From assembly GCF_036884655.1 (NCBI RefSeq), contig NC_088359.1, positions 15,791,501-15,855,500 of the forward strand: DNA of 64,000 nucleotides, read 5' to 3'. Shown here piece by piece: positions 21,599-30,569 of the stretch. This stretch comes from Musa acuminata AAA Group (lineage: Eukaryota > Streptophyta > Magnoliopsida > Zingiberales > Musaceae). Position 1 is the stretch's first letter, and each line of letters starts with the position of its first letter. Both the position numbers and the translations under genes were made by a program. Under the pieces are notes generated by a model. It was not told where the DNA came from and did not search any database. It saw only the letters and a program-made list of their open reading frames with translations.

Positions 21599-23858
21599 TG
21601 TTGAATCTCGTATTTTGATGATGAAACTACTTGATATATGTTTATGATTTAATATGCGTTTTGAGTGACGCAGGATGCTTTGATCAGGATGAGACAATTA
21701 AAGCAGGAACATCATGTTGTACCGGAGGAACATGTCAGAAGATTGGACATCGGGCCGGTGGATCGGTCGACGTATCGACAGAAGGCTTCGGGCCGTGGAC
21801 TCGGGCATCGGGCCAAGAAGAGCGGGTATTGTGCCAAGGATATCGGAGTTGCGGAGTCAATTGGCCGATTGGGCAATAGGCTGCAGGAAAGGACGATGCG
21901 CCGAAGAATTGGACGAAGCGTCGAGGGACCAATGACATGCCGGACAACTTGGTTAATTGCTTAGGATTAATTGTCTTGATCAAAGTTTTGTTTTAAGTGT
22001 GCAGGATTAACTACGATGAAAGTTAGACAAGCAGCAGGAGTTGCGCCGGAGTCAAGTTCATGATCACGTTGGGAGTTCGACGGAAGTTCGGACGGTCGTC
22101 GGAGGTTCTGCGAGAACAGATCCGAGAAGTCTAGAAGCTTGCCAAGCGAAGCTTGTCGGAACTTGCCAAGTGGATCGTCGCAAAGTCCAGGAGTTTGCCG
22201 GAAGTCCGCAGGAGCATCACCGAGGGTTCATCGGATGATCGACGGAAGTTCGTCGGAAACTCGCCGGAAGAAGCGATTGACGCACCGAAGCAAAGCTGCA
22301 GAAATTGTCTTAGGTCTAATCGTAGTTAGCATGTTGATTAAGTTGGAAAATGGGAGGTGATCCCATTAGCTTAATCTTAGGGCAATTGGGCCCCTGAAAG
22401 ACTGAAATTGGGCCGAATGGAGCTAACCATTCGGACCCTAATTGCACCAGGAGGTGCAACCGCCTAGGCCAGGAGGTGGCACCGCCTGGGCTAAGCCTCC
22501 CAGCGAGACTGGGCTGTGCAACCTCCCCAGCCGGGAGGTGGCACCGCCTGAGCTCAGTCTTCGAGCAAGACTGGGCGGTGCAACCTCCCTAACAGAGAGG
22601 TGGCACCGCCTGAGCTCAGTCTTCGAGCAAGACTGGGCGGTGCAACCTCCCTGACAGAGAGGTGGCACCGCCTGAGCTCGGTCTTCGAGCTCTGCCAGGT
22701 GGTGCAACCTCTCCAGTCAAGAGGTGCAACCGCCTGATCCCGGAATTCCGGGATTTGATCGTTTTGAGCTCCAAATTTGAATTGGGTTGGGGCCTATAAA
22801 TAGCCCACCCATTCAGCACTGAAAAGAGTAAGAACTTACCCGAAATCTTGATCTTTTCAGTGGTTCTTAGTGCTCAAAACTGCTAGTTTTTCCTCCTCCT
22901 TCTGTTCTTCAAGTTTGAGTTGTAAAGAGAGGAGAGAAAACATCTGTAAGGGTTGTCTCCTAAGCCCGTCAAAAGGAGTGAATCTGTAAGAGGGTAGTTG
23001 GCCTTCGCCTATTGAAGGAAGGCCTCTAGTTGACGTCGGTAACCTCATCGGTGGAGGAAGCCAAAAGTGGAGTAGGTCAAGACTGACCGAACCACTCTAA
23101 ATCTCTGGTTTGCGTTTATTTTGAGCACTTTATTATTACTGCAAACCTCCTACATAGCTACTGCTCTCTGCGCCTTTACGAACGAGTTCTGTGCAGTTTA
23201 CGTTCACGTCTTAATTCCATTTACAAACTGCAAACTGCTCTCTGCGCTTTTACGAACGAATTCTGTGCAGTTTACGTTTACGTCTTGATTCCATCTACAA
23301 ACTGCAAACTGTCTCTCTGCGCTTTTACAAATGAGTTCTGTGCAGTTTACGTTTACGTCTTGATTTCACTTACAACTGCAAACTGTCTTCTGCGCTTTGA
23401 CGAACAAGGTTCTGTGCAGTTTACGTTTACGTCTTGATTTCATTTAGAACTGCAAACTGTCATCTGCGTTTAGACGCAAACTGCGTTTAGACGCAAACTG
23501 CGTTTAGACGCAAACTGCGTTTAGACGTAAACTGCGCTTAGACGCAAACTGCGTTTAGACGCAAACTGCGTTTAGACGTAAACTGCGTTTAGACGTAAAC
23601 TGCGCTTAGACGCAAACTGTGTTTAGACGCAAACTGCGCTTAGACGCAAACTGCGCTTAGACGCAAACTGTGTTTAGACGCAAACTGCGCTTAGACGCAA
23701 TCTGCGCTTAGACGCAAACTGCACTTAGATACAAACTGAGAATTAGCTTTTGCATCATAATAGTTTTTATTGAACGAACGCAGCTTTTGGTTTTAATCGC
23801 TGTAAGTTTTCCGCTGCACTAATTCACCCCCGCCCTCTTAGTGCTCTCGATCCTAACA
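21599..23858 (+). repeat. S-B 3' LTR
   Basis: 2260 bp, 19 longer than the 5' LTR, mostly because the 17-bp array (23466-23741) has gained or lost a unit. It is otherwise nearly identical. TATA box near 22794; ends CGATCCTAACA before TAGAT. Confidence 0.94.
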
Positions 23859-25202
23859 TAGATATCCATCATTTAGTAACTTTTGAATCATTCTTTTATG
23901 GATGTGACCTAGCCTACAATGCCACAGGTATGCACTGTTCACTTCATCTCGTTTCCTCTTAGACACATTTACATTCATGATATGTGGAGTAGTGTCTAAC
24001 ATAAATAAACCATTATGCAATGTTCCTTTCGTGATGATCTTATCATCTAATAATATCAAACAACCATTGTTCTCAAAAACAAATTTATATCCACTAACTG
24101 TTAAACATGAAATGGAGATAATGTTTTTGATAATAGAAGGAACAAAATAACATGCATCTAATGCAATAAAAGCTCTACTAGGCAGATGTAGGGAGACCTC
24201 GCTAACAGCTAATACAACAACTTTTGCTCCATTACCCATCTTGAGGTCCATCTCGCCTTTCTCTAGTCTCCTAGGCCTTGCCAGAACCTGCAACGAATTG
24301 CATATATGATAAGCACTATCGGTATCCAATACCCATGTGTTATCATAAGAGTCTGACAAATGGAGACTAATCATGAATGTACCTGAAGCTTTATCAAATT
24401 TTTGTTTCGCCCTTTCTGCAAGGTACTCTTTGCAGTTCCTCTTCCAGTGCCCATCTTTACCACAGTGGAAGCATTGGCCTTTGTCCTTTACTGGGTCTTT
24501 CTTAGCAAATTTTGCTTTACCTGGTCTGCCCTTGCCCTTTCCTTTCTTAAGGGACCTTTCTGCTTTCCTTTTCTTTCTGGTCTCACTAGTGTAGAGAAAT
24601 GGCTTCTCTTTCTTAATAGTACTCTCTGCCTCCCTCAACATATTGAGGAGCTCTGGGAGAGTCACCTCAAGCTTGTTCATATTAAAATTCATTATGAACT
24701 ATGAAAAGGAATCTGGTAGGGACTAAAGCACAATGTCCACACACAAGTTATCCTCTAGGACCATTCCTAGACCTGTGAGTTTCTCTATCCACTCAATCAT
24801 CTTTAGGACATGGTTCTGAACCGGTGTCCCCTCAGTCATCCTAGCGCGGAAAAGGCTCTTGGATACCTTATATCGTTGAGTCCTTCCCTGTTCCTCAAAC
24901 AATTTACGAACATGTAGGAGAATGGATCTGGCATCCATCTTTTCATGTTGTCTCTGTAACTCAAGAGTCATAGAGCCCAACATATAGCAATGAGCAAGAG
25001 TGGAGTCATCAATGTACTTCACGTAGCGAGCGATCTCATCCTCGTTTGCCCCTTCTTCGGGCGTAGGCATCACTGAATCAAGGACGTACACGATTTTCTC
25101 CACTGTGAGAACAATTCTCAAGTTACGGAGCCAATCTGTATAATTTGGACAAGTGAGGCGGTTGACATCAAGTATGCCACGTAAGGGATTTGAAAGCGAC
25201 AT
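23859..25202 (-). pseudogene. C1 gag-protease-pre-integrase, two ambers
   Basis: The start MSLSNPLRGILDVNRLTCPN is at 25202. Gag (UBN2 type) covers the first 160 codons with NYTDWLRNLRIVL and LHVRKLFEEQ. Two TAG codons lie 8 codons apart (24723-24725 and 24699-24701), both where a CAG Gln codon would fit. Gag then continues with a Lys-rich stretch, a zinc knuckle [14 protein letters not shown] (near 24445-24485), a protease-like [14 protein letters not shown] in which the usual DSG/DTG active site reads DTDS, and the pre-integrase end [15 protein letters not shown] interrupts at 23858. The protease substitution would abolish activity. Confidence 0.92.
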
Positions 25203-25397
25203 TTTCTGAAAATAAAGATGCAGCAGAAATGAATAACATGCAGATTTTGCAAGAAATAAACTATCAAGATATGGACTTCTATCTTAATATGCTCCCACTA
25301 TTTTACTAACGAGTCACGCGACACCCTCAGCACGTGAAACGGAAGTCTCCGGCAGACTTCTAGTGGGGATCAGGATTCAATCAGCCTCTTAGTGTAA

Positions 25398-25689
25398 CCT
25401 CGAGGGACTCGACCAATCACATTAAGCCTAAAAGGTAGGAAACTCTTACCAATCATAACTCCTTGTGATTCCCGTCCTGTTCGGCCTCCGAATCACCATG
25501 GCCTCGAGGGACTAGATCAACCATGATGCTCGATTAAGTCAACACCTTCGTTACAAGATGAGTCTGATTTGATGATATACCCTCGAGGGACTCGACCAAG
25601 TATACCATGCCCTCAGGTCACCGGTGACATCTCTATGTCATAAGCAAGATAGCGAATCGCGATATAGGTGAGTCTCGAGGGACTCGACC
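25398..25689 (-). repeat. C1 leader hairpin motif, four copies
   Basis: CCTCGAGGGACTCGACC at 25398-25414, 25501-25516 (variant CTAGATC), 25581-25597 and 25673-25689 (variant TCTCGAG). Each contains CGAG-GGA-CTCG, which can fold into a small stem-loop in the sense (minus) RNA. Spacings are 80-103 bases. One decayed copy exists in C2 at 52375-52391. Confidence 0.8.
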
Positions 25690-26333
25690 AACTCAACCTA
25701 CACCGGGAATCGGTTCCTACTTATAACGATGGAAGGCCATGTGGGTCAATCTAATTGCCTCACGTTTATCGACTTAATATTATCGAGAGATGTTTCTAAG
25801 ATTTGGTCTCCTAATATGACATGTCACACATATACATATTTAATATATATATACATCGCATGCAAATATATATACTTATCTAGTATGTGTATAATCAATT
25901 ACACCATATGATCATGGACCACAACCTAATGTGATTAGGCCCGAGCCAGTAGGCCTAATCACTCACATCAAGATCTATGTGTGCAACGGTGCATCTCCAT
26001 GCCCTGTGATCGTCCATCTCGTCCTCATCGGTTCCGTCGACATCTTGATGCATCTTCATGCATCGCGATCGTCCGTCTCGTGGGTCCCGTTATCGCATCC
26101 ACGCTCCCGCTGTGCCTCCTCATGTGATTACAACTTAATCATAGACACGCAGGCCCGACAATAAACGAGAAATATAATGGAGGCTCGCAGACCTCAATAA
26201 TAATAATCACAAGTACACACATCACAGGGTCCATGATCATCCGTCCACACATCATACATCACATGTATAAATAATCTTCATCATGTAGGACTACTAGATA
26301 ATAATAAAAATAATAATCAACTAAACCTTTTAA

Positions 26334-26999
26334 TTAATTAATATTTTCTGAAATCAGGGACATGTAGGGAATTTCTGAATTTATAGGGGTATTTTCGTAA
26401 TTTGGACAAAAACAGTAACTGGAATTTCTCAAATTTCGAGGGGCAAAACTGTCTTTTGCCCAGAAAACCCTAATGCCCTTTCCCCTTTCGCTGGTGCCGC
26501 CGCCGCCACCCTGCCGGCGGCGGCCTGTGCGGCGAATGAGGGCATTGCCCTCGCCTGCGGGCGACACACCCGATGGCGGCGCTGCCGCTGCGGGTGGGCG
26601 CCCCCTTCGGGCGCCGCTGCCTCCGTAGGGGGTGCTATCCCGCCGGGCGGCCGCCCCTGTGGGGGGGAGGGTTTCACCCGCGGGAGCAGCGGCGGCAAGC
26701 GCCGCTGCCCTACGACGCCTAACCCCGCGGGAGAAGCGGCCGCATGCGCCTCTGCCCGCGGGCTGCCAGCCCCGCCGGACGCAAGCCCGCTGCAAGCAGG
26801 CCGCCGGTCGGCTGCTGCAGGCACAGCGCTTGCGCATGCGCCGGCACTGTGCTGCCTGCCTTCGGCTGCGCTGCAAGCACACAGATCGAGGGCAGCAATT
26901 ATTGCTGCCCTTCATTGTTTTTGCGTCAACGATTTTGACGTCAAAAATTCTTCCTAAACACAACACACGCAGTTTAAAACCAATCATTCGCACGAACAA
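26334..26999 (-). CDS. C1 leader ORF, 221 codons, unknown
   Basis: Starts four bases left of the primer binding site with MFVRMIGFKLRVLCLGRIFD and runs stop-free through the GC-rich block. The first 30 residues have a counterpart at the same place in C2 (near 52871, MLCLRKNFIVKIVNAK), but the rest is Ala/Gly/Arg-rich and shaped by GC content. It could be a real upstream ORF, or simply open because GC-rich DNA has few stops. No domain recognised. It ends well before gag, so any translation would precede and may suppress gag. Confidence 0.3.
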   Translation of the reverse strand: MFVRMIGFKLRVLCLGRIFDVKIVDAKTMKGSNNCCPRSVCLQRSRRQAAQCRRMRKRCACSSRPAACLQRACVRRGWQPAGRGACGRFSRGVRRRRAAALAAAAPAGETLPPTGAAARRDSTPYGGSGARRGRPPAAAAPPSGVSPAGEGNALIRRTGRRRQGGGGGTSERGKGIRVFWAKDSFAPRNLRNSSYCFCPNYENTPINSEIPYMSLISENIN

Positions 27000-27003
27000 C
27001 CTG

Positions 27004-27015
27004 GCTCTGATACCA
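27004..27015 (-). other. C1 primer binding site
   Basis: Minus-strand TGGTATCAGAGCCAGG, two bases from the end of the 5' LTR; extends further into the initiator-Met tRNA complement than the copies in the Sireviruses. Confidence 0.92.
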
Positions 27016-27017
27016 CT

Positions 27018-28511
27018 GTTGGGAAATCATGGGGGCGACATCACATGCGCAGCGGAAGAACAAGAAAACAAAATCCCCGATTCCCAAAAAGATGTTCGTC
27101 GTCGTGCGAAGATTGGTGCGCAAAAATCCGCGAAACATGAAACTGCGTATAGAGTAGATTGTGTTACCTAGGGAGATCGTATATCCCTGTTTCCTTGCAG
27201 ATCCTTAGGAGAGGGTAAAGGAGGTCAAGCGTCCTCTTCTCTAGCGGTGATCCACACAGCAGGGTTGCGACGACGCTCCTCAAAAACTCCAGGCCTGATC
27301 TGAGGTGGAGAGGAAGAGGAGAATAGGAAAGGCAAGCAAAGGCTCTTGCCTATGAGGCTCTGAATCCCTCCTATTTATAGAGGTCCCCTGTCAAACCCTA
27401 ATGGGTCCTCCCCTAGTGGGTATTGGATCTGCATCCAATAAGACAAGGGCTCCGTCGGATATCTCATATCCGAACCTCTACTCATCGCAATCCCTACCAT
27501 ATGTGTGTGACCCTCTAGGCCCAATATCGAGCTGGCCGTGAGTCATACCTGTCAGAACTCCTTCTAACTCAGTGAATTATTATCTCTGTAATAATTCACT
27601 CGACTCATCGACTACGGACGTACTAGGCCACTACGTCGTAGTCCCCAGACGATACAGGGGAATCTAATCGATTGGACCTGTCTGTCCTCAGTTACCGTGT
27701 ACCTATAGTCCATCATCCATCTAATATCCCAGAGACCGTATATTGAGCATGGTGCTGTCAGGCCCATACGGTTTCTACTCGAGTCTCGCTCTAATCGGAT
27801 TCTCCCGGAGAACTCTTTCTCTCTCAACCCCAATGACCCTGGCCAGGGATTTGTCTGAGTAAGAACACATGGGATATTCCTCTCATGATGTCGAGAGTGA
27901 ATGATCCTCTATCGACACTCAATAGTCCTCGTAAGGTCGACTACCACTCCCAATGACCAGCTATACTAGATCTGGGACAGCCAAACCTATAAGTCTGGTA
28001 TCAAAGAGTGGAGCACTCATACAGGACATCCTTGGTGTCTCAAGTCTAAGGACCAGATACACCACTAGGACTACGGAATCGCTGTCTGACAATAAGGCAT
28101 CATTAACCATCCAGCATTCCGTAAGCGGATCAATCAGTGAACTCATTCTCCAATGAGCACCTGTACTGTATCCCTAGTGTCCCTACACGAGCAGCTATGA
28201 GACCAGCTGCATCCATCATATCGACGGGTATACAGCACACCAGTCTATCCGGTTATCACGATGTCCCTCTCGAGTAACCTATGACCGGGATCATTTAGGA
28301 TATGTGTTTAAAGGTGAATCGATCTCATTATCGTGATCTCATCACGATCCGATTCCCATTGCACAAATCCAAGGACATCACAATATATGTATGCATTTAT
28401 GCAATAGTTATAAAGTGATATATGCCAAAATATAATAAGCAAAAAGATTCTGTATCAAGTCACACGTGCCATCACTCACGTGATTAGCTTGTTAGGCACC
28501 TATGGCTAGCA
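27018..28511 (-). repeat. C1 5' LTR
   Basis: 1494 bp, nearly identical to 11721-13215. TATA box on minus near 27371-27382. The S-A LTR resumes immediately to the right. Confidence 0.93.
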
Positions 28512-28864
28512 GTGTGAACCACTTGTAAAGGTTGTAAGAGGGGTATTAGTCCTTCCCCTACAAGAAATTTGTTAGTGGGAGTTGGAAGCCTCTTCGAAGA
28601 AGGCTTCGCAAGTGGATGTAGGTCATTTTGACCGAACCACTTTAAAAACTACTGCGTTATCTGGTTTGCATCCTACTCTTGCCATTTACATACTGCAAAC
28701 TTCTCTACTTAGTTACTACGCTTCCATACGTTTCTAAGTTATCAAGCTTCTAAAATTGGTTTCCATTGACATTGCTTTTCATCGTACGAAAGATTTATCA
28801 AAACCGAAGTTTTAATCCGCTTCAGTAATTCACCCTCCCTCTTAGTGCCGCTCCGATCCTAACA
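28512..28864 (+). repeat. S-A 3' LTR, second part
   Basis: Continues the LTR with GTGTGAACCACTTGTAAAGG, matching 6187 onward in the 5' LTR, and ends GATCCTAACA at 28864. The target duplication TATGA follows. Confidence 0.93.
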
Positions 28865-29420
28865 TATGATAGCTGCGATCTCATTCGCACATCTACATGA
28901 GAAAAAAATCAACAGGGAAAATCATGGAAACAGAAGTGATAACCACCAGATGATCAATATGCCACCCACCATATCTATTCCTAACCAAAGCCTTGACACC
29001 CGAGGACTAACCCAAGAAGAACTCAAGAAAAATTCAGCAAAGGGTTTGTATTATGATGAAAAGTGGAGTATGGAGCACCAATGTAAACAAGGGCAGCATA
29101 TTATGATTGAGCCAATTGGAGAGGAACCGAAAGCAGAAGAGTTGGACTCCGATCATGAAGGTATAAATTCTAATGAAGACGTTGAACCTACCGTACATAC
29201 AATGCATATATTAGCCGACTACTCTAGCCCGCAAACTATGGAAGTTGCCGGAACTCTAGAGCATCAGCCTATTATAGTTTTGATTGATACTGGTAGCACT
29301 AACAATTCTATGGACAGTGAGACTGTTGACCGATTGGCCCACCACATTGAAGACTATGACAGAATCGAAGTAAAGATCATTGATGGATGGATTTTCACTT
29401 GTGATAGCAAAGGTTCATAG
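28865..29420 (+). pseudogene. G1 gag C-terminus and protease
   Basis: Continues G1 Gag after the S-A insertion (MIAAISFAHLHEKK, parallel to MAAISFARHQEEQ in G3). It includes LTQEELKKNSAKGLYYDEKW and a decayed zinc-knuckle region (EKWSMEHQCKQG; G3 has CWHCDEPWSHEHRC). The retropepsin domain follows with active site IVLIDTGSTNNS near 29275-29310, the usual D-T-G. The frame stops at 29418-29420 just after the protease. No reverse transcriptase, RNase H or integrase follows. G2 carries the same arrangement. Confidence 0.9.
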
Positions 29421-29638
29421 ATAAAATTGATTATACAGGGCCAGAAGTTTCATGCAACGATTACTACACTGAAAGATCGACCTGTTGCTTCCACTCTAAA
29501 AAAGTGGAGACCATACTTACTTGATCAACAGGTTGTGATGCGTTGCAGATAGTCTATGGCTAAAGTGCTGAAAGAGAAGCTCCCCGAGAATGATGCTGCT
29601 CAGCCTTGAGGACAAGACTGATTTGAAGAGGGAGAAAC
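29421..29638 (+). other. G1 remnant of pol 3' end and polypurine tract
   Basis: 217 bases between protease and LTR. The part around GATCAACAGGTTGTGATGCG matches the far 3' end of G3 pol, so everything from reverse transcriptase to integrase has been removed in one join. The polypurine tract is TTGAAGAGGGAGAAAC (29623-29638). Confidence 0.85.
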
Positions 29639-30047
29639 TGTTAGGAACCTTTTACTGAGCTTTTGAATAATGTTTATTGAGTCTGTTTGGTTCAGTTAGA
29701 GTCAAGTAGAGGTTTACTTAATATTTATTTATTATTATAATTCAAGTCCTGATGGACCCTGGGTGGAATTCTATAAATAGGGATGTAGCTACTTCTTTTC
29801 GGTAATCTATGAAAAATACTTTTTTGTCTTGTGACAAACCCTAGAAGGCCGATTCCCTCGAAGCGATCAAGGAGGGTCGATCCCCTCGAAGAGATCAAGG
29901 AGGGTCGATCCCCTCGAAGTGATCAAGGAGGCCGATCCCCTCGAAGTGATCATTATCATCCCCTTTCTCTTCTTCTTTTTTACGATAAGAGTTTAGGGTT
30001 TTATCATTTGGTATCAGAGCCTACGATAAGACTTTAAGGTCTTATCA
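29639..30047 (+). repeat. G1 3' LTR with an internal primer-binding-site copy
   Basis: 409 bp from TGTTAGGAACC. TATA box CTATAAATAGGG near 29772. The end is doubled: TACGATAAGAG...TTATCA (29981-30006), then TTTGGTATCAGAGCC (30007-30021), then TACGATAAGAC...TTATCA (30022-30047). The sequence after 30047 is S-D integrase, so the true end is the second TTATCA. G2 has the same doubling. Confidence 0.8.
29849..29957. repeat. G1 LTR 28-bp repeat, four copies
   Basis: '(T/C)CGATCCCCTCGAAGTGAT' followed by 'CAAGGAGG', period 27-28. A related run lies in the G2 LTR at 53878-53960, and a single related phrase in the G3 LTR. Confidence 0.8.
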
Positions 30048-30348
30048 TCTTACTAGAACCCTATTCATAATATAGCATGTCGTATTTACGGCTTCAGCCC
30101 AAAAATATTTGGGTAGGCTATGTTCATTCAACATGGTTCTTGTCATTTCTTACAAATTTCTATTCTTTCTTTCTACTACTCTATTTTATTAAGGATTTCT
30201 TGGAATAGAGCAGTTATGGTTGTATCCATTAGGTTCATAAAATTCTTGGAAATCATGGTTTTAAATTCACCACCGTGATCACTTAGAATTGATGAAATTA
30301 TAAAACCCTTTTCATTTTGAACAAGCTTACAAAAATTTGAGAAATACC
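30048..30348 (-). pseudogene. S-D integrase, part downstream of the LINE
   Basis: Minus-strand reading: FSNFCKLVQNEKGFIISSI, SDHGGEF, a decayed stretch, VVERKNRN, and a final stretch ending near MNRVLVR. These are the integrase core and the segment after its last catalytic residue in Sirevirus pol. Frameshifts and stops break it. The sequence ends at the G1 junction (TCTTA at 30048-30052 is the likely target duplication). The upstream half resumes at 36162 beyond the LINE. Confidence 0.88.
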
Positions 30349-30569
30349 TTTTTTTTTTGTAAGTAAAAGTAAATTGATTATGTGTAAAGTTTCTACAAAT
30401 AGCTTTATCTATACAAGTCATAGACAAAGCCAAGTAACTCATAGAGTGCGAATGCGATAGTTATGACTACACATGCTGTAGACTATAACTCCCAATTATA
30501 GTCAACATAGAAAATGTTTATCCAGTATATCAAAACTACCAGTGGGTACATTATTTGGCATCATTCCCA
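30349..30569 (-). other. LINE 3' UTR and poly(A) tail
   Basis: About 220 bases after ORF2 ending in a run of ten A. No polyadenylation signal could be assigned with confidence. Confidence 0.75.

Larger units (their letters stand above)
15720..23858 (+). mobile_element. S-B: intact gag-only Sirevirus-type element
   Basis: 8139 bp with perfect TAGAT duplications at 15715-15719 and 23859-23863, inserted into C1 pol. Order: LTR, primer binding site, an intact 336-codon gag, 2.6 kb AT-rich filler, polypurine tract, LTR. LTRs are nearly identical, so it is the youngest element of the left nest. There is no pol. It shares its whole plan with S-A and S-C, which makes this a gag-only lineage and not a one-off deletion. 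Confidence 0.95.
25203..27003 (-). other. C1 leader between primer binding site and gag
   Basis: 1.8 kb, unusually long. From right to left it holds a GC-rich block (26460-26900), an AT-rich stretch with TATATA runs (25820-25890), and a segment with four copies of a short hairpin (25398-25689). C2 has a shorter related leader (52182-52901). A leader of this kind could carry packaging or translation signals; that is inference. Confidence 0.75.
11721..28511 (-). mobile_element. C1: Ty1/copia element (Angela/Tork-like), nearly complete, carrying S-B
   Basis: On the minus strand: 5' LTR 28511-27018, primer binding site, a long leader with a GC-rich ORF, gag, protease, integrase (split by S-B), reverse transcriptase, RNase H, polypurine tract, 3' LTR 13215-11721. 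Without S-B it is about 8.6 kb. The LTR pair is nearly identical by eye. The left junction reads GAGTG|TGTTGG and the right CTAGCA|GTGTG, so the duplication is imperfect (GTG, or GTGTG if the LTR's first TG is shared). Stops and a frameshift disable the polyprotein. Lineage is judged from Gag and LTR length and is tentative. Confidence 0.93.
4907..28864 (+). mobile_element. S-A: gag-only Sirevirus-type copia element, carrying nested C1 and S-B
   Basis: Both ends are clear: LTRs start TGTTGAATCTCGG and end CCTAACA, and the flanking five bases are TATGA on both sides (4902-4906 and 28865-28869). Without the nested C1 it is about 7.2 kb. Order: 5' LTR 4907-6538, primer binding site, gag, about 2.9 kb of non-coding AT-rich filler, polypurine tract, 3' LTR split by C1. 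There is no protease, integrase, reverse transcriptase or RNase H. The two LTRs differ little by eye, so insertion is fairly recent. The perfect target duplication shows it moved by integrase, which it must have borrowed. Confidence 0.93.

Noticed and set aside
26632..27171. 179-codon + strand frame across the C1 leader and LTR edge
   Set aside because: Crosses the LTR/primer-site boundary in antisense; openness explained by GC-rich sequence.
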